NCBI RefSeq assembly: GCF_023283985.1
Contig: NZ_JAKIKU010000005.1
Location: forward strand, 248,001-312,000
Source of the DNA: Shewanella electrodiphila
GTDB lineage: Bacteria > Pseudomonadota > Gammaproteobacteria > Enterobacterales > Shewanellaceae
DNA: 64,000 nt
Direction: 5' to 3'
The position numbers and the translations under genes were made by a program. Below, one piece after another: positions 41,509 to 51,588 of this stretch (its first letter is position 1; each line of letters begins with the position of its first letter). A model generated the notes under the pieces. The model did not search any database. It worked only from the letters and a program-made list of their open reading frames with translations, and was not told the DNA's origin.

Positions 41509-41648
41509 GCTCTATTGAACCTCATTTCCATATTCACGTATCCTCGAGTCAATTAAATAATAACGACGACCTGTTACTGGGTCGCAACAAAGAGTTAACT
41601 GTAGCAAGGTTGTTTTGTAGTTAATTCGCTTATTACAGAGGGTGTGCG

Positions 41649-43277
41649 ATGAGTCAGTTATCATGGTGGCGTGGCGGAGTGATATATCAGGTATATCCAC
41701 GAAGCTTAATGGATTCCAATGGAGATGGAGTAGGGGATCTACAAGGGATCATTACTAAACTTGATTACATTGCTAGTTTGAACGTCGATGCTATTTGGAT
41801 TTCGCCATTCTTTAAATCACCAATGAAAGACTTTGGCTATGACATCAGTGATTACCTCGACGTTGATCCTATGTTTGGCACAATGAAAGACTTTGATGAA
41901 CTTATTGCTAAAGCACATAAGCTGAATATTAAAGTTGTCATCGATCAGGTGTTAAGCCATACCTCTGACGAGCACGCTTGGTTTAAGCAAAGCAAATTAA
42001 GTCGTGATAACGATAAAGCAGATTGGTATGTATGGGCTGATCCGCAAGAAGATGGTACTGCACCAAATAATTGGTTAGCCATATTTGGTGGCTGTGCATG
42101 GGAGTGGGAGCCACGTCGTCAACAATACTATTTACACAACTTCTTAAAAAGCCAACCAGATTTAAACTTTCACAATCCTGAAGTAAGGGCTGCGGTATTA
42201 GATAACGTTGATTTCTGGCTGAAAAAGGGCGTCGATGGTTTTAGGTTAGATGCGATTACGTTCTGTTACCACGACGAACAGTTACGTGATAACCCAGCGA
42301 AACCAAAAGATCAGCGTCAAGGTCGTGGTTTTAGTGAAGATAATCCGTACGCTTACCAATATCACTATTTCAATAATACTCGACCACAAACCGTCGGTTT
42401 TATTGAAGATTTACGTGCCTTAATCAATAAATATCCTGGTGCTGTGACGTTAGGTGAAGTGTCATCTGAAGATTCTTTGGCGACGATGGCTGAATATACT
42501 CAAGGTGACGAACGCTTACATATGGCTTATAGCTTTGAATTATTAACTAACGATTTTAGCGCTGCTTATATACGTCAAACCGTAGAAGAGCTAGAAGCCA
42601 GTATTGGCGACGGCTGGCCATGTTGGGCTATTGGGAACCACGATGTACAGCGGGTTGCAACTCGTTGGGGCAAAGGTGAAACCAATTCAGATCTTGTTAA
42701 GATGCTAAATGGCTTACTGTGTTCATTACGTGGCAGTGTTTGTAGCTATCAAGGGGAAGAGCTGGGATTAACAGAAGCCCCGATTGAGTTTGAACAACTA
42801 CAAGATCCATTCGGTATCGCCTTTTGGCCGATGTTCAAAGGACGTGATGGCTGTAGAACGCCTATTCCTTGGGTAAAAGATCATCTTCAAGCAGGCTTTA
42901 GCGAAGCTAATAAACCTTGGCTACCGATACCTGACGAACATAAAGCTTTATCGGTTGATGCTCAGGAAAATGATACTGATTCTACATTAAATGCCTATCG
43001 TCACTTTTTGGCATGGCGCAAACAATACCCAGCATTAGTGGCAGGCGACATTAAATTTATCGATACTGATGAACCTGTTTTAGCTTTTACACGTCATTTT
43101 GAAACTCAAACTTTGTTAGTGGTGTTTAACCTGGCAAATACCACTAACCAGTTTGATGTTTCAAACCTTAATATTAAACAAGTTATTGATAACCATGGCT
43201 TAGCAAGCGCTGAACTCGTTAATGACAGTGTGCTAAATTTTGATGGGTTTAATAGCTTTTTTGCCATCATCGACTAA
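41649..43277 (+). CDS. Cytosolic GH13 alpha-glucosidase
   Basis: 542 residues and no signal peptide. The start SWWRGGVIYQVYPRSLMDSNGDGVGDLQGI is typical of the oligo-1,6-glucosidase/alpha-glucosidase group. Catalytic regions: DQVLSHTS, GFRLDAITF (nucleophile), LGEVSSED (acid) and IGNHDVQR. It should hydrolyse imported maltose and short maltooligosaccharides to glucose. GAGG precedes the ATG. It is followed by a terminator and then by a hexose permease gene. Confidence 0.94.
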   Translation: MSQLSWWRGGVIYQVYPRSLMDSNGDGVGDLQGIITKLDYIASLNVDAIWISPFFKSPMKDFGYDISDYLDVDPMFGTMKDFDELIAKAHKLNIKVVIDQVLSHTSDEHAWFKQSKLSRDNDKADWYVWADPQEDGTAPNNWLAIFGGCAWEWEPRRQQYYLHNFLKSQPDLNFHNPEVRAAVLDNVDFWLKKGVDGFRLDAITFCYHDEQLRDNPAKPKDQRQGRGFSEDNPYAYQYHYFNNTRPQTVGFIEDLRALINKYPGAVTLGEVSSEDSLATMAEYTQGDERLHMAYSFELLTNDFSAAYIRQTVEELEASIGDGWPCWAIGNHDVQRVATRWGKGETNSDLVKMLNGLLCSLRGSVCSYQGEELGLTEAPIEFEQLQDPFGIAFWPMFKGRDGCRTPIPWVKDHLQAGFSEANKPWLPIPDEHKALSVDAQENDTDSTLNAYRHFLAWRKQYPALVAGDIKFIDTDEPVLAFTRHFETQTLLVVFNLANTTNQFDVSNLNIKQVIDNHGLASAELVNDSVLNFDGFNSFFAIID

Positions 43278-43286
43278 GTTGATATT

Positions 43287-43312
43287 ACAGCAACCCTCGG
43301 GTTGCTGTTTTA
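43287..43312 (+). terminator. Terminator after the alpha-glucosidase gene
   Basis: CAGCAACCC and GGGTTGCTG around TC, followed by TTTTAG; ten bases past the stop codon. Confidence 0.82.
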
Positions 43313-43389
43313 GTTTATAAGCTTGACTCATTATTCAAGCCGATAACTCAGTATAAGTTTCTTAATACAATAACAAGAGTACCTAAATT

Positions 43390-44655
43390 ATGGCCTCAAC
43401 AATTTCAAGCGGAACCGCAACCGTCAGCCATTCAGGCGATGGGAAATATCGTTTTGCACTCGTATCGCTCACATCATTATTTTTTATGTGGGGTTTTATT
43501 ACTTGCTTAAATGACATCCTTATTCCGCATTTAAAAGCAGTATTTTCGTTAAGTTATACCGAAGCAATGTTGATTCAATTTTGTTTCTTTGGTGCTTACT
43601 TTTTAGTGTCTCTCCCTGCTGGAAAACTCGTTAAAAAATTGGGCTATCAGCGCGGGATTGTCACAGGGCTTGTTATTGCTAGTTTTGGTTGCGCGTTGTT
43701 TTATCCTGCTGCTGATTTTGCTGTTTACGGATTGTTTTTAGGGGCACTATTTGTGCTGGCGTCGGGTATTACTATTTTACAAGTCGCTGCCAATCCATAC
43801 GTTAATGCGCTGGGTAGTGAAGAAACGGCATCAAGCCGCCTTAATTTAACCCAGGCTTTTAATGCTTTAGGTACAACAGTTGCGCCATACTTTGGCGCAA
43901 TCTTAATTCTGTCAGTTGCCACTGGCGCAGTGGGTGAATTAAGCCATGCACAAGCAGAAGCTGAAGTCGTTAAAATGCCGTACTTGTTTCTTGCTGCTAC
44001 TTTAGCTGTGTTAGCCGTGATATTCGCGAAACTTAAACTGCCGGTGATTGAAGCACATGTTGAACCAGATTCAACAGGTGAAGTGACTTATAAAGGCAAA
44101 AGCAGTGCACTACAAAGCACTCATTTAGTCTTGGGAGCTATTGGTATTTTTGTTTATGTTGGCGCAGAAGTATCAATTGGTAGTTTTTTAGTTAACTTTT
44201 TAGGCGAAGAGCATATTGTAGGACTTAAAGAAGCCGATGCTGCTAAATATATTACTTATTACTGGGGCGGAGCTATGGTTGGACGCTTTATTGGCTCCGC
44301 TGTGATGCAAAAGATTTCTGCTGGTAAAGTGCTGGCTTTTAATGGCCTGATGGCGGCTGCATTAGTGTTAGTTGCAATGTACACCAGCGGTCAAGTAGCG
44401 ATGTATGCGATTTTGGCAGTTGGTTTATTTAACTCGATTATGTTCCCAACGATTTTCAGTTTAGCATTAAGAGATCTTGGCCCTCACACTTCACAGGGCA
44501 GCGGTGTGCTTTGCCTAGCGATTGTTGGCGGTGCAATTATTCCTTTATTGCAAGGTGTGATGGCCGACAGTATGGGAATACAACCTGCATTTATTTTGCC
44601 TGTAGTTTGTTACGCATTCATTATATTTTATGGTGCTAAAGGCTCAAGAATCTAA
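43390..44655 (+). CDS. FucP-family sugar/H+ symporter, glucose/galactose type
   Basis: 421 residues, twelve membrane helices. [31 protein letters not shown] is the family signature (GluP/FucP), and [14 protein letters not shown] and [18 protein letters not shown] are also typical. It should bring in glucose released in the periplasm by GH15, GH97 and GH13 enzymes. No glucokinase gene is in the window. It follows the alpha-glucosidase gene by 112 bases with a terminator between, so it may have its own promoter; no copy of the palindrome is seen there. Confidence 0.92.
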   Translation: MASTISSGTATVSHSGDGKYRFALVSLTSLFFMWGFITCLNDILIPHLKAVFSLSYTEAMLIQFCFFGAYFLVSLPAGKLVKKLGYQRGIVTGLVIASFGCALFYPAADFAVYGLFLGALFVLASGITILQVAANPYVNALGSEETASSRLNLTQAFNALGTTVAPYFGAILILSVATGAVGELSHAQAEAEVVKMPYLFLAATLAVLAVIFAKLKLPVIEAHVEPDSTGEVTYKGKSSALQSTHLVLGAIGIFVYVGAEVSIGSFLVNFLGEEHIVGLKEADAAKYITYYWGGAMVGRFIGSAVMQKISAGKVLAFNGLMAAALVLVAMYTSGQVAMYAILAVGLFNSIMFPTIFSLALRDLGPHTSQGSGVLCLAIVGGAIIPLLQGVMADSMGIQPAFILPVVCYAFIIFYGAKGSRI

Positions 44656-44688
44656 TCTTTAGACCCTATAATCATCTGTACTTATACG

Positions 44689-44717
44689 AAAGCAGCCAGT
44701 TGGCTGCTTTTTGTTTT
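44689..44717 (+). terminator. Terminator after the hexose permease gene
   Basis: AAAGCAGCCA and TGGCTGCTTT around GT, followed by TTGTTTTT. It marks the end of the maltodextrin locus. Confidence 0.9.
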
Positions 44718-44838
44718 TAGTTTATTGGATTTTAGCGCTGATTTATAAGAATCTACACTTGCGCTAGCGTCCGTTAGCTCCTATGATCCAATCGCTTTTC
44801 TGTATTAACTTCTTTTTCTTTACTCTGTGAGATCCCCA

Positions 44839-46056
44839 ATGCTGACTTTCCCACTTTCTGGCAGTTCATCTGAACTGGTAATTGATGTGCTAACCATGGT
44901 GTTAACTGATGGTAAACCATTAGACAGAGCATATTCTCACAACTTTTCTGGTATGCAATTTCCGCCTGCAGAACTTGCTCGTATCACTACAGTAACGGGT
45001 GATATTCTTCGTCGTTTGAATTTATATTGCTACTTAGTTGATATGAAAGCAGATGATATCGAAAGAATGGGGTCAAAGTTACTCAATGGATGGCATTTAT
45101 TCCATGAACTTGAAATACCTAAGATGGAATATGCATTACAAGTTGATGCAGACGATTTTGCCGCGCGTATCGCAGAAGCTAAAACGCAGCCAGCATTATG
45201 GGACGGTTGTCCTGAGTGGTTAGATACTTTAGGTGCTGAGCAATTAGGTGATAAATGGCCAGCAGAAAGAGCAGCGTTAGCAGCAGTACCTAAACGTTAT
45301 ATCCGAGCTAATTCTTTAAAAGGGACTAGAGAAGAATTAAAGCAACGTTTAACCAAAGAATTAGTCGCAACAGCAGAAGTTGAAGGGGTAGAAAGTGCCC
45401 TTGAAGTTCGCTCTGACTCTGCTTTATTTAAAACAAAAGCATTTAAAGAAGGTTACTTTGAGCAGCAAGACGCTGGCTCACAACTTGTCGCAGCCGCTGT
45501 TGATGCAAAACCGGGTATGCGAGTTGTAGATGCATGTGCAGGGGCAGGTGGTAAGACATTACATATTGCAGCGCAAATGAAAGGTAAAGGCCGTTTGTTA
45601 GCGATGGATGTTGAGCAGTGGAAACTCGACAATTTAAAGACTCGTGCTCGTAGAGCCGGTGCGCATAATGTTGAGACACGCATTATTGCCAGCAGTAAAA
45701 CCATTAAACGCTTAAAACTTACCGCAGATCGAGTGCTACTTGATGTGCCTTGTTCTGGTCTTGGGGTGCTTAAACGTAATCCAGATTCAAAATGGCGTGA
45801 CACGCCAGAACGCCTGCCGGTATTAATTGAGCTACAAAAAGATATTTTACAAAGCTACAGCCGTATGGTGAAAGTCGGTGGGATGCTTGTGTACGCAACT
45901 TGCTCGATTATGCCGGATGAAAACCGTAACCAAGTTGATGCATTTATTGCTGCAAATCCTCATTTTAAATTAATCGATGATGAAGAAATTTTGGTTTCAG
46001 AACATGGTTTTGATGGTTTTTATTTAGCCCGTATGGAACGTGTAAGCGAAGCCTAA
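44839..46056 (+). CDS. RsmB/NOP2-family RNA cytosine-C5 methyltransferase
   Basis: 405 residues from the ATG at 44839; a GTG 12 bases upstream is possible. The SAM-binding core shows VVDACAGAGGKTLHIAAQM, LAMDVEQWKLDN, and the two catalytic Cys lie in LLDVPCSGLGVLKRNPDSKW and VYATCSIMPDENRNQV. This is the family of 16S rRNA m5C methyltransferases such as RsmB and RsmF; the N-terminal 150 residues differ from both, so target base and name remain open. Single-gene unit with its own terminator. Confidence 0.9.
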   Translation: MLTFPLSGSSSELVIDVLTMVLTDGKPLDRAYSHNFSGMQFPPAELARITTVTGDILRRLNLYCYLVDMKADDIERMGSKLLNGWHLFHELEIPKMEYALQVDADDFAARIAEAKTQPALWDGCPEWLDTLGAEQLGDKWPAERAALAAVPKRYIRANSLKGTREELKQRLTKELVATAEVEGVESALEVRSDSALFKTKAFKEGYFEQQDAGSQLVAAAVDAKPGMRVVDACAGAGGKTLHIAAQMKGKGRLLAMDVEQWKLDNLKTRARRAGAHNVETRIIASSKTIKRLKLTADRVLLDVPCSGLGVLKRNPDSKWRDTPERLPVLIELQKDILQSYSRMVKVGGMLVYATCSIMPDENRNQVDAFIAANPHFKLIDDEEILVSEHGFDGFYLARMERVSEA

Positions 46057-46162
46057 CTTTTGAGTTAGTTGTTGTTTGAATATTTTCAGTTATCTTGGAG
46101 TAAGTACTCAGTAAAATTCTAAAGAATTGTTTCAAATAAAATCTAACGATAAACACATCATT

Positions 46163-46199
46163 AAAAGCAGTATTGTCAGCAGACAATACTGCTTTTGTT
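46163..46199 (+). terminator. Strong terminator after the RNA methyltransferase gene
   Basis: Perfect 15-bp stem (46163-46177 with 46182-46196), AGCA loop, then a T-rich tail. The rest of the 345-bp gap up to 46401 is AT-rich and should hold the promoter of the GGDEF-EAL gene; I see no defined site there. Confidence 0.92.
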
Positions 46200-46401
46200 A
46201 TTTTTAGAGCATAAAAATAGCTAATTCTCATTCAAACCAGATTAATCAAATGTTTGTCCTTTTTGCAAAGAGTACACTTGTTGGTCACTTGTAATGCTTT
46301 TGTTGATTTTATCTTTAAATATGCATAATCTTCATAATATATATGATGCAGTCAAACTGTCATAAACAGTTCGCACTAGGTTTTTAAATCGTAGGAGCTC
46401 T

Positions 46402-48654
46402 ATGGATAGCGCGCAGTATAAAGTGAATGATTTTGTGAGTAGCGATGTTTTAACACATCGCTCTTCAAGCATTGAGCGTTATAGCACGATTTTATCTATG
46501 GTACTGGAAGGCTCACCACTTCGCGAAATACTCCATTCTTTAGTTTTATCCATTGAAGCACAAAAAATAGGTACCAAAGCCTCGGTTTTATTAATCAGTA
46601 ATGATAAAAAGCGTTTACTTAATGGTGCAGCACCTAGTTTGCCAGAAGAGTACAACCAAGCTATTCATGGGGTTGAAATTGGCCCTGAGATTGGTTCATG
46701 TGGCGCAGCAGCTGCCACAGGTAAGCGGGTTATCGTTGAGGATATTGAAACCTCTCCTAATTGGGCAGCCTTTAAAGAATTACCCCTAAAAGCGGGACTA
46801 AAGGCCTGTTGGTCAGAGCCTATTATTGATTCAAATGGTGACGTTTTAGGAACGTTTGCCATGTATTATGATACCAAGAAATCTCCCTCAGCATTAGATC
46901 TCGAATTAATTCAAGAAGCGGCCAAGTTAGCCAGTTTATCAATAGAGCGTAGCCAGGCTTTACACTTACAACAACTAACCAGTCGAATATTTAGTAAGTT
47001 ACCTATGGGATTAGTGATCACAACAGATTCCCATTCCTTATTACTTGTAAACCCAATGTTCAAAACCATTACTCGAGATTTTACTGCGGACAAATCTGTA
47101 TTTGAGCCAGAAGTCTTTTTTGAAAGATCTGATGAAAAAGCATTAAGCTCGATGCTTAAAAATTTAACAAGAGGCAATACGTGGCAAGGGGAGTTGGTTG
47201 GTTATAAAAGAAATGGCCAAACATTTGATGCTGAAGTCACGGTGACTACGTTCAGAGATTATCATGGTGAGCAAAATTGTTTCTCTTGGTTAATAACAGA
47301 TATTAGCGAACATAAAAGTGCGAATAAGCTGATTCACTTTCAAGCTAATAATGATGCATTAACCAGCCTTGCTAACCGAAGATGTTTTTTAGATAAAATA
47401 TATGATTATGTCTGGCAGCATGAACGCACAAAACAAAATAATATTGCTTGTAGTGTGCTGCTAATGGACATAGATAACTTTAAGTTAATTAACGACAGCT
47501 TGGGTCATGAAAATGGTGACTTTTTGCTTAAAGAAGTGTCTGACCGTTTAAGTTTAATTTCGCCATCCAATAGTATGTTAGCAAGAATCGCTGGTGATGA
47601 ATTTGGTTTGTTTATCCCAGGTCTAATCACCGATAATGAACTTATCGCACTCGCGAAACAGATTAACCAATCAGTTACGGAAGTTGTGGTTATTGAGCAG
47701 CAACAAATACATCCATCGATGAGTATCGGTATTGCGCGTTACCCTGAAGACTCAACCATTGTTGAATCACTGATTAATTTTGCTAGTCAAGCAATGTATG
47801 ACGTTAAATTAAAAGGTCGTAACAGCTATCAATTCTTTAATAAAGAAATGCAAAAAAACGCTGAACGTACGGCTTACCTGCAAATGGAACTCAATAAAGC
47901 GTTAAACGAAGAAGCATTTGAACTGTATTTTCAGCCTATTGTTTCAGCCAAAACCTCGAAAATAGAAAAGGCTGAAATTCTATTACGCTGGCAATTAAAT
48001 GGTGAGTTTATATCTCCTGAAGAGTTTATCCCAATCGCAGAGCAGTCAGGGCTGATTGTTCCTATTGGTAAATGGGTAAGACAACAGGCATTAATGATCA
48101 TTGCAGAGTGCTGGCGACAGGGTGAACCGATTGCATTATCAGTAAATGTCTCTACTTGTGAATTTTTAACTGACGATTTGCAAAAACAGTTTCTCCAGTG
48201 TTTTGAAGAGTTCATGGACCAACAAACAGAATCTGACTTCCCATTATCATTGCTGACGCTTGAAATTACCGAGTCATTGATGATGGATCAGCACCAGAAT
48301 ATTGAGAGTCTATTGAATCAACTCAGAAGTTGCGGGATTAAAATTTCGGTAGATGATTTTGGTACTGGTTACTCATCGTTATCCTACCTTGCCAATTTTC
48401 CTGTGGATCAAATTAAGATTGATAAGGCTTTCATTCAAAAAATTGAACAAGGACCCCGTCATAGGGCACTTGTTGAAGCGATTGCAAGCATGAGTAATGC
48501 ATTAGAACTTGCGGTAACGGCTGAAGGGGTAGAGACCCAAGCACAATTGGATTTCGTAAAAAACAATAAAGTTGATGCTATACAAGGTTACTTTTTTTAC
48601 AAACCTATGCCGCAGCAAGCATTCTTCGACTTGATTAGCCAGAATAATTTATGA
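46402..48654 (+). CDS. GAF-PAS-GGDEF-EAL cyclic-di-GMP protein
   Basis: 750 residues, no membrane segments. GAF domain at about 30-185 (GPEIGSCGAAAATGKRVIVEDIE), PAS at about 195-310, GGDEF at about 320-485 and EAL at about 495-745. The cyclase loop reads AGDEF and has no RxxD inhibitory site. The EAL motif reads EILLRW, but the other phosphodiesterase residues are all there: VNVST, EITES, DDFGTGYSSL, KIDKAFI and AEGVET. Net activity is probably c-di-GMP hydrolysis tuned by the GAF/PAS input. Convergent with yjbQ, eight bases apart. Confidence 0.92.
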   Translation: MDSAQYKVNDFVSSDVLTHRSSSIERYSTILSMVLEGSPLREILHSLVLSIEAQKIGTKASVLLISNDKKRLLNGAAPSLPEEYNQAIHGVEIGPEIGSCGAAAATGKRVIVEDIETSPNWAAFKELPLKAGLKACWSEPIIDSNGDVLGTFAMYYDTKKSPSALDLELIQEAAKLASLSIERSQALHLQQLTSRIFSKLPMGLVITTDSHSLLLVNPMFKTITRDFTADKSVFEPEVFFERSDEKALSSMLKNLTRGNTWQGELVGYKRNGQTFDAEVTVTTFRDYHGEQNCFSWLITDISEHKSANKLIHFQANNDALTSLANRRCFLDKIYDYVWQHERTKQNNIACSVLLMDIDNFKLINDSLGHENGDFLLKEVSDRLSLISPSNSMLARIAGDEFGLFIPGLITDNELIALAKQINQSVTEVVVIEQQQIHPSMSIGIARYPEDSTIVESLINFASQAMYDVKLKGRNSYQFFNKEMQKNAERTAYLQMELNKALNEEAFELYFQPIVSAKTSKIEKAEILLRWQLNGEFISPEEFIPIAEQSGLIVPIGKWVRQQALMIIAECWRQGEPIALSVNVSTCEFLTDDLQKQFLQCFEEFMDQQTESDFPLSLLTLEITESLMMDQHQNIESLLNQLRSCGIKISVDDFGTGYSSLSYLANFPVDQIKIDKAFIQKIEQGPRHRALVEAIASMSNALELAVTAEGVETQAQLDFVKNNKVDAIQGYFFYKPMPQQAFFDLISQNNL

Positions 48655-48662
48655 CTTAAGCA

Positions 48663-49082
48663 CTACTCACCTTGAATTGTAATCACCATATGTCGCTGAC
48701 CGCCATGATTACGATGCTCGCCAAGATAGATCCCTTGCCACATTCCTACCGCTAATTGACCATCACTAATTGGAATCGACAGCTCACAACCTAATAGGCT
48801 CGATTTTAAATGTGCAGGCATGTCATCACTACCTTCATAGGTGTGCACATAGTAAGGCTCATTTTCAGCCGCAGTTATATTAAAGTAAGACTCAAAATCT
48901 TGCCTAACACTGGGATCGGCATTTTCATTAATTGTGATAGACGCTGAGGTGTGTTGTAAGAACACGTGCATTAGCCCGATTGAAAAATTCGATAATTCAG
49001 GGATCTGCTTTAATATTTCATCAGTCACTAAATGAAACCCACGTGGTTTAGCCGTTAAGGTTATTTGTTTTTGAAACCACAT
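48663..49082 (-). CDS. yjbQ: YjbQ/UPF0047 family protein
   Basis: 139 residues. MHVFLQHTSASITINENADPSV near the middle and EHRNHGGQRHMVITIQGE at the C-terminus hold the conserved His residues of the family. E. coli YjbQ has a low thiamine-phosphate synthase activity in vitro; the physiological role is unclear. Stands alone. Confidence 0.93.
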   Translation of the reverse strand: MWFQKQITLTAKPRGFHLVTDEILKQIPELSNFSIGLMHVFLQHTSASITINENADPSVRQDFESYFNITAAENEPYYVHTYEGSDDMPAHLKSSLLGCELSIPISDGQLAVGMWQGIYLGEHRNHGGQRHMVITIQGE

Positions 49083-49533
49083 TTTCTTCTCTTTATTTCG
49101 TTAATTTAGGTTCAAATTGTAGAGATTTTTGGTGAAAACGCCAACAGTCAAAAACACTGCTATAAAAAATTTCAGCAGGATAAAACGCTATTGGCTGTTA
49201 AATTCTATTTTATAGTCCCTTTTATTGACTTGCATTAGCTGAAAGCCTTGTTGTATATGGGTTGTGAGTGGTGTTTGGGAATTCGTGTCATTTTACGATG
49301 ATTTTTTTCGAGGTATTAAAAAAGTCCAAATTGACTGTCTGATTGTAGTAAAAAACTCAGCACACAGGTGTAAGCTGTGTGTAAAACGAACGATTGATAC
49401 AAAGTGTTGCAATTGTTTGTGGTTGATTAATCTCAACTTTAGTTTAAAAGAAAAGAGGGTAGGCACAAAAAAACCGCTCTAAGAGCGGTTTTTAAACTAA
49501 AAATGGCGACGTTAATTAACGGCCTATTTAGTA
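49083..49533. other. Intergenic region yjbQ - ald
   Basis: 451 bp. The left part should hold the yjbQ promoter. The terminator at 49467 closes ald. A 72-codon frame at 49264-49482 starts with GTG, has no ribosome site or family resemblance and runs into the terminator, so I do not call it a gene. Confidence 0.6.
49467..49493. terminator. Terminator of ald
   Basis: AAAACCGCTC-TAA-GAGCGGTTTT with seven T on the minus strand after the stem; 41 bases past the ald stop codon. The A/T flanks could let it work in both directions. Confidence 0.92.
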
Positions 49534-50649
49534 TTAACCAAGCATAATTTTTGGTTCAGTAAACTCAAGCTCTAATGCTTCAGCCACTTCTTTACAGACT
49601 AGTTTACCGTGAATAACGTTAAGGCCATTCAGTAAGTGCTGGTCAGCAAGTAGTGCTTTTTTATAGCCTAAATTAGCAAGTTTAAGAATGTATGGCAGGG
49701 TTGCATTGTTCAGTGCAAACGTTGATGTACGGGCTACAGCGCCCGGCATGTTAGCCACACAATAGTGAACAACATCATCAACAATGTACGTCGGCTCTTG
49801 GTGTGTTGTAGCGTAAGATGTTTCAACACAACCACCTTGGTCGATAGCCACATCAACAATAGCACTGCCAGGTTTCATGCGTGAAATCATGTCACGCGTC
49901 ACCAATTTAGGCGCAGCTGCGCCAGGGACTAATACGCCGCCAATGACTAAGTCAGCATCAATTACATGACGTTCAATCGCATCTGCAGTTGAGTAAATTG
50001 CTTTAACTGACGAGCCAAATTGAACGTTTAAACGACGTAATGCATCAATGCTACGGTCAAGTACAACTACGTCTGCGCCCATGCCCACAGCCATTTGTGC
50101 AGCATTTGTACCTACCATGCCGCCGCCAATAATAACCACTTTGGCAGGTTCAACACCTGGCACACCGCCAAGCAACATACCACGGCCGCCTAATGACTTT
50201 TCAAGGGCGCGAGCACCAGCTTGAATTGACATACGACCAGCCACTTCTGACATTGGTGCAAGTAGTGGTAAGCCACCACGATCATCAGTCACTGTTTCAT
50301 AAGCGATACATACTGATTTACTTTTAATTAAGTCTTCAGTTTGTGGCATATCAGGGGCTAAATGCAGGTATGTAAATAGGATCTGATCTTCTCGCAACAT
50401 AGCGCGCTCAATGGCTTGAGGTTCTTTAACTTTTACAATCATGTCTGACTGAGCAAACACTTCTGCGGCAGTTTCTAGAATAGAAGCACCAGCGTCAATA
50501 TAATCTTGATTGGTAAAACCAATGCCAATACCAGCATCGGATTGTACGAATACATCATGACCTTTAATCGTTAGTTCTCTAACGCTTGAAGGAACCATAC
50601 CTACGCGATATTCGTGGTTTTTGATTTCAGTAGGGATACCAATAATCAT
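49534..50649 (-). CDS. ald: Alanine dehydrogenase
   Basis: 371 residues, the usual length. NAD-dependent oxidative deamination of L-alanine to pyruvate and ammonia. The N-terminal GIPTEIKNHEYRVGMVPSSVREL, the NAD motif VVIIGGGMVGTNAAQMAVGMGADVVVLD and VDVAIDQGGCVET are diagnostic. It is divergent from lrp across 179 bp, and Lrp-type regulators commonly control ald, so local control is likely. Confidence 0.96.
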   Translation of the reverse strand: MIIGIPTEIKNHEYRVGMVPSSVRELTIKGHDVFVQSDAGIGIGFTNQDYIDAGASILETAAEVFAQSDMIVKVKEPQAIERAMLREDQILFTYLHLAPDMPQTEDLIKSKSVCIAYETVTDDRGGLPLLAPMSEVAGRMSIQAGARALEKSLGGRGMLLGGVPGVEPAKVVIIGGGMVGTNAAQMAVGMGADVVVLDRSIDALRRLNVQFGSSVKAIYSTADAIERHVIDADLVIGGVLVPGAAAPKLVTRDMISRMKPGSAIVDVAIDQGGCVETSYATTHQEPTYIVDDVVHYCVANMPGAVARTSTFALNNATLPYILKLANLGYKKALLADQHLLNGLNVIHGKLVCKEVAEALELEFTEPKIMLG

Positions 50650-50828
50650 TTTGTGCCTCTATTTAATCAGTTGTCGTTGTTGACAGTTCAATTGTTATTA
50701 TAATCGTTCGCCTGAACGTGCTTATTTCAGGGAAGTCTAGTATAGTGCCCAAGACGCAGTTTATGCTGCTAAACTTTACACATTAAAAGATGAATATGTT
50801 GTTTTTGTGCTAAAGCAAGGTTAATAAT

Positions 50829-51335
50829 ATGGCAAATAATAAAAAAAATTCTGTAAAAGATTTAGATCGGATTGACCGTAATATCCTCAATGAACTTCAA
50901 GTTGATGGTCGCATATCAAACGTGGAGTTATCGAAACGAGTAGGGCTTAGTCCTACTCCTTGTTTAGAGCGAGTTAAGCGTCTTGAGAAACAAGGTTACA
51001 TTAATGGCTACACTGCATTAGTTAACCCTCATTATCTTGGTGCATCTTTACTTGTATTTGTGGAAATCACGTTAACACGCGATACGCCTGATATTTTTGA
51101 GCGCTTCAACAAAGCGGTTCAATTACTCGATGATATTCAAGAATGTCATTTAGTATCTGGAGACTTTGATTATTTATTGAAGACTCGAGTATCTGATATG
51201 TCAGCATATCGTCGTTTATTAGGTGAGACACTACTTAAGTTGCCATCAGTTTCTGATACTCGTACTTATGTGGTCATGGAAGAAGTCAAACAAACTAATA
51301 AAGTCGCATTAAATTTATTAGCGGATAGCTACTAA
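50829..51335 (+). CDS. lrp: Leucine-responsive regulatory protein
   Basis: 168 residues. Winged helix-turn-helix at about 12-60 (DRIDRNILNELQVDGRISNVELSKRVGLSPTPCLERVKRLE) and a RAM ligand-binding domain (YLGASLLVFVEITL, HLVSGDFDYLLKTRV). The overall match to the Lrp protein of enteric bacteria is close, as also implied by its usual place beside ftsK. It is divergent from ald. Confidence 0.95.
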   Translation: MANNKKNSVKDLDRIDRNILNELQVDGRISNVELSKRVGLSPTPCLERVKRLEKQGYINGYTALVNPHYLGASLLVFVEITLTRDTPDIFERFNKAVQLLDDIQECHLVSGDFDYLLKTRVSDMSAYRRLLGETLLKLPSVSDTRTYVVMEEVKQTNKVALNLLADSY

Positions 51336-51350
51336 ACTTTCTGACCAATA

Positions 51351-51380
51351 AAAATAAAGGGCATTGCCCTTTATTTTTTT
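51351..51380 (+). terminator. Terminator of lrp
   Basis: AAAATAAAGGGC and GCCCTTTATTTT around ATT, with further T; 15 bases past the lrp stop codon. Confidence 0.92.
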
Positions 51381-51588
51381 GTCCAAAATTTGTTCACACT
51401 TAAAAAATGTCACTTATCGGTGTAAAAGTAACCAAATGATTCATGGATAATTAAATTTTGGTTAAGCATCCATCTATCTGAAAACATTAGGTTGAGCTTG
51501 GCTTATTGCCATTGCATAATCACTGCAACATCAATGATATTCTGTTATTGTTATCATTCTTCTTAAATTCTTATTCGGGTGTTTTCGT

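Larger units (their letters stand above)
41149..41648. other. Divergent control region, TonB receptor / GH13 alpha-glucosidase
   Basis: 500 bp without a gene. It holds two copies of the 14-bp palindrome (41346 and 41495) and an approximately 190-nt leader for the receptor gene. For the receptor, TTGCCT-N18-TATGCA on the minus strand is a candidate promoter whose -10 lies in the operator. For the plus-strand gene no clean -10 is seen. Confidence 0.65.

Noticed and set aside
43321-43340. GCTTGA/TCAAGC repeat before the hexose permease as an operator
   Set aside because: Six-base arms only, no second copy elsewhere, no match to the 14-bp palindrome.
45453-45803. 116-codon minus-strand frame within the RNA methyltransferase gene
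   Set aside because: Antisense shadow; the motifs on the plus strand are decisive.
49264-49482. 72-codon frame with GTG start between yjbQ and ald
   Set aside because: No ribosome site, no family resemblance, composition like noncoding DNA, and it runs into the ald terminator.
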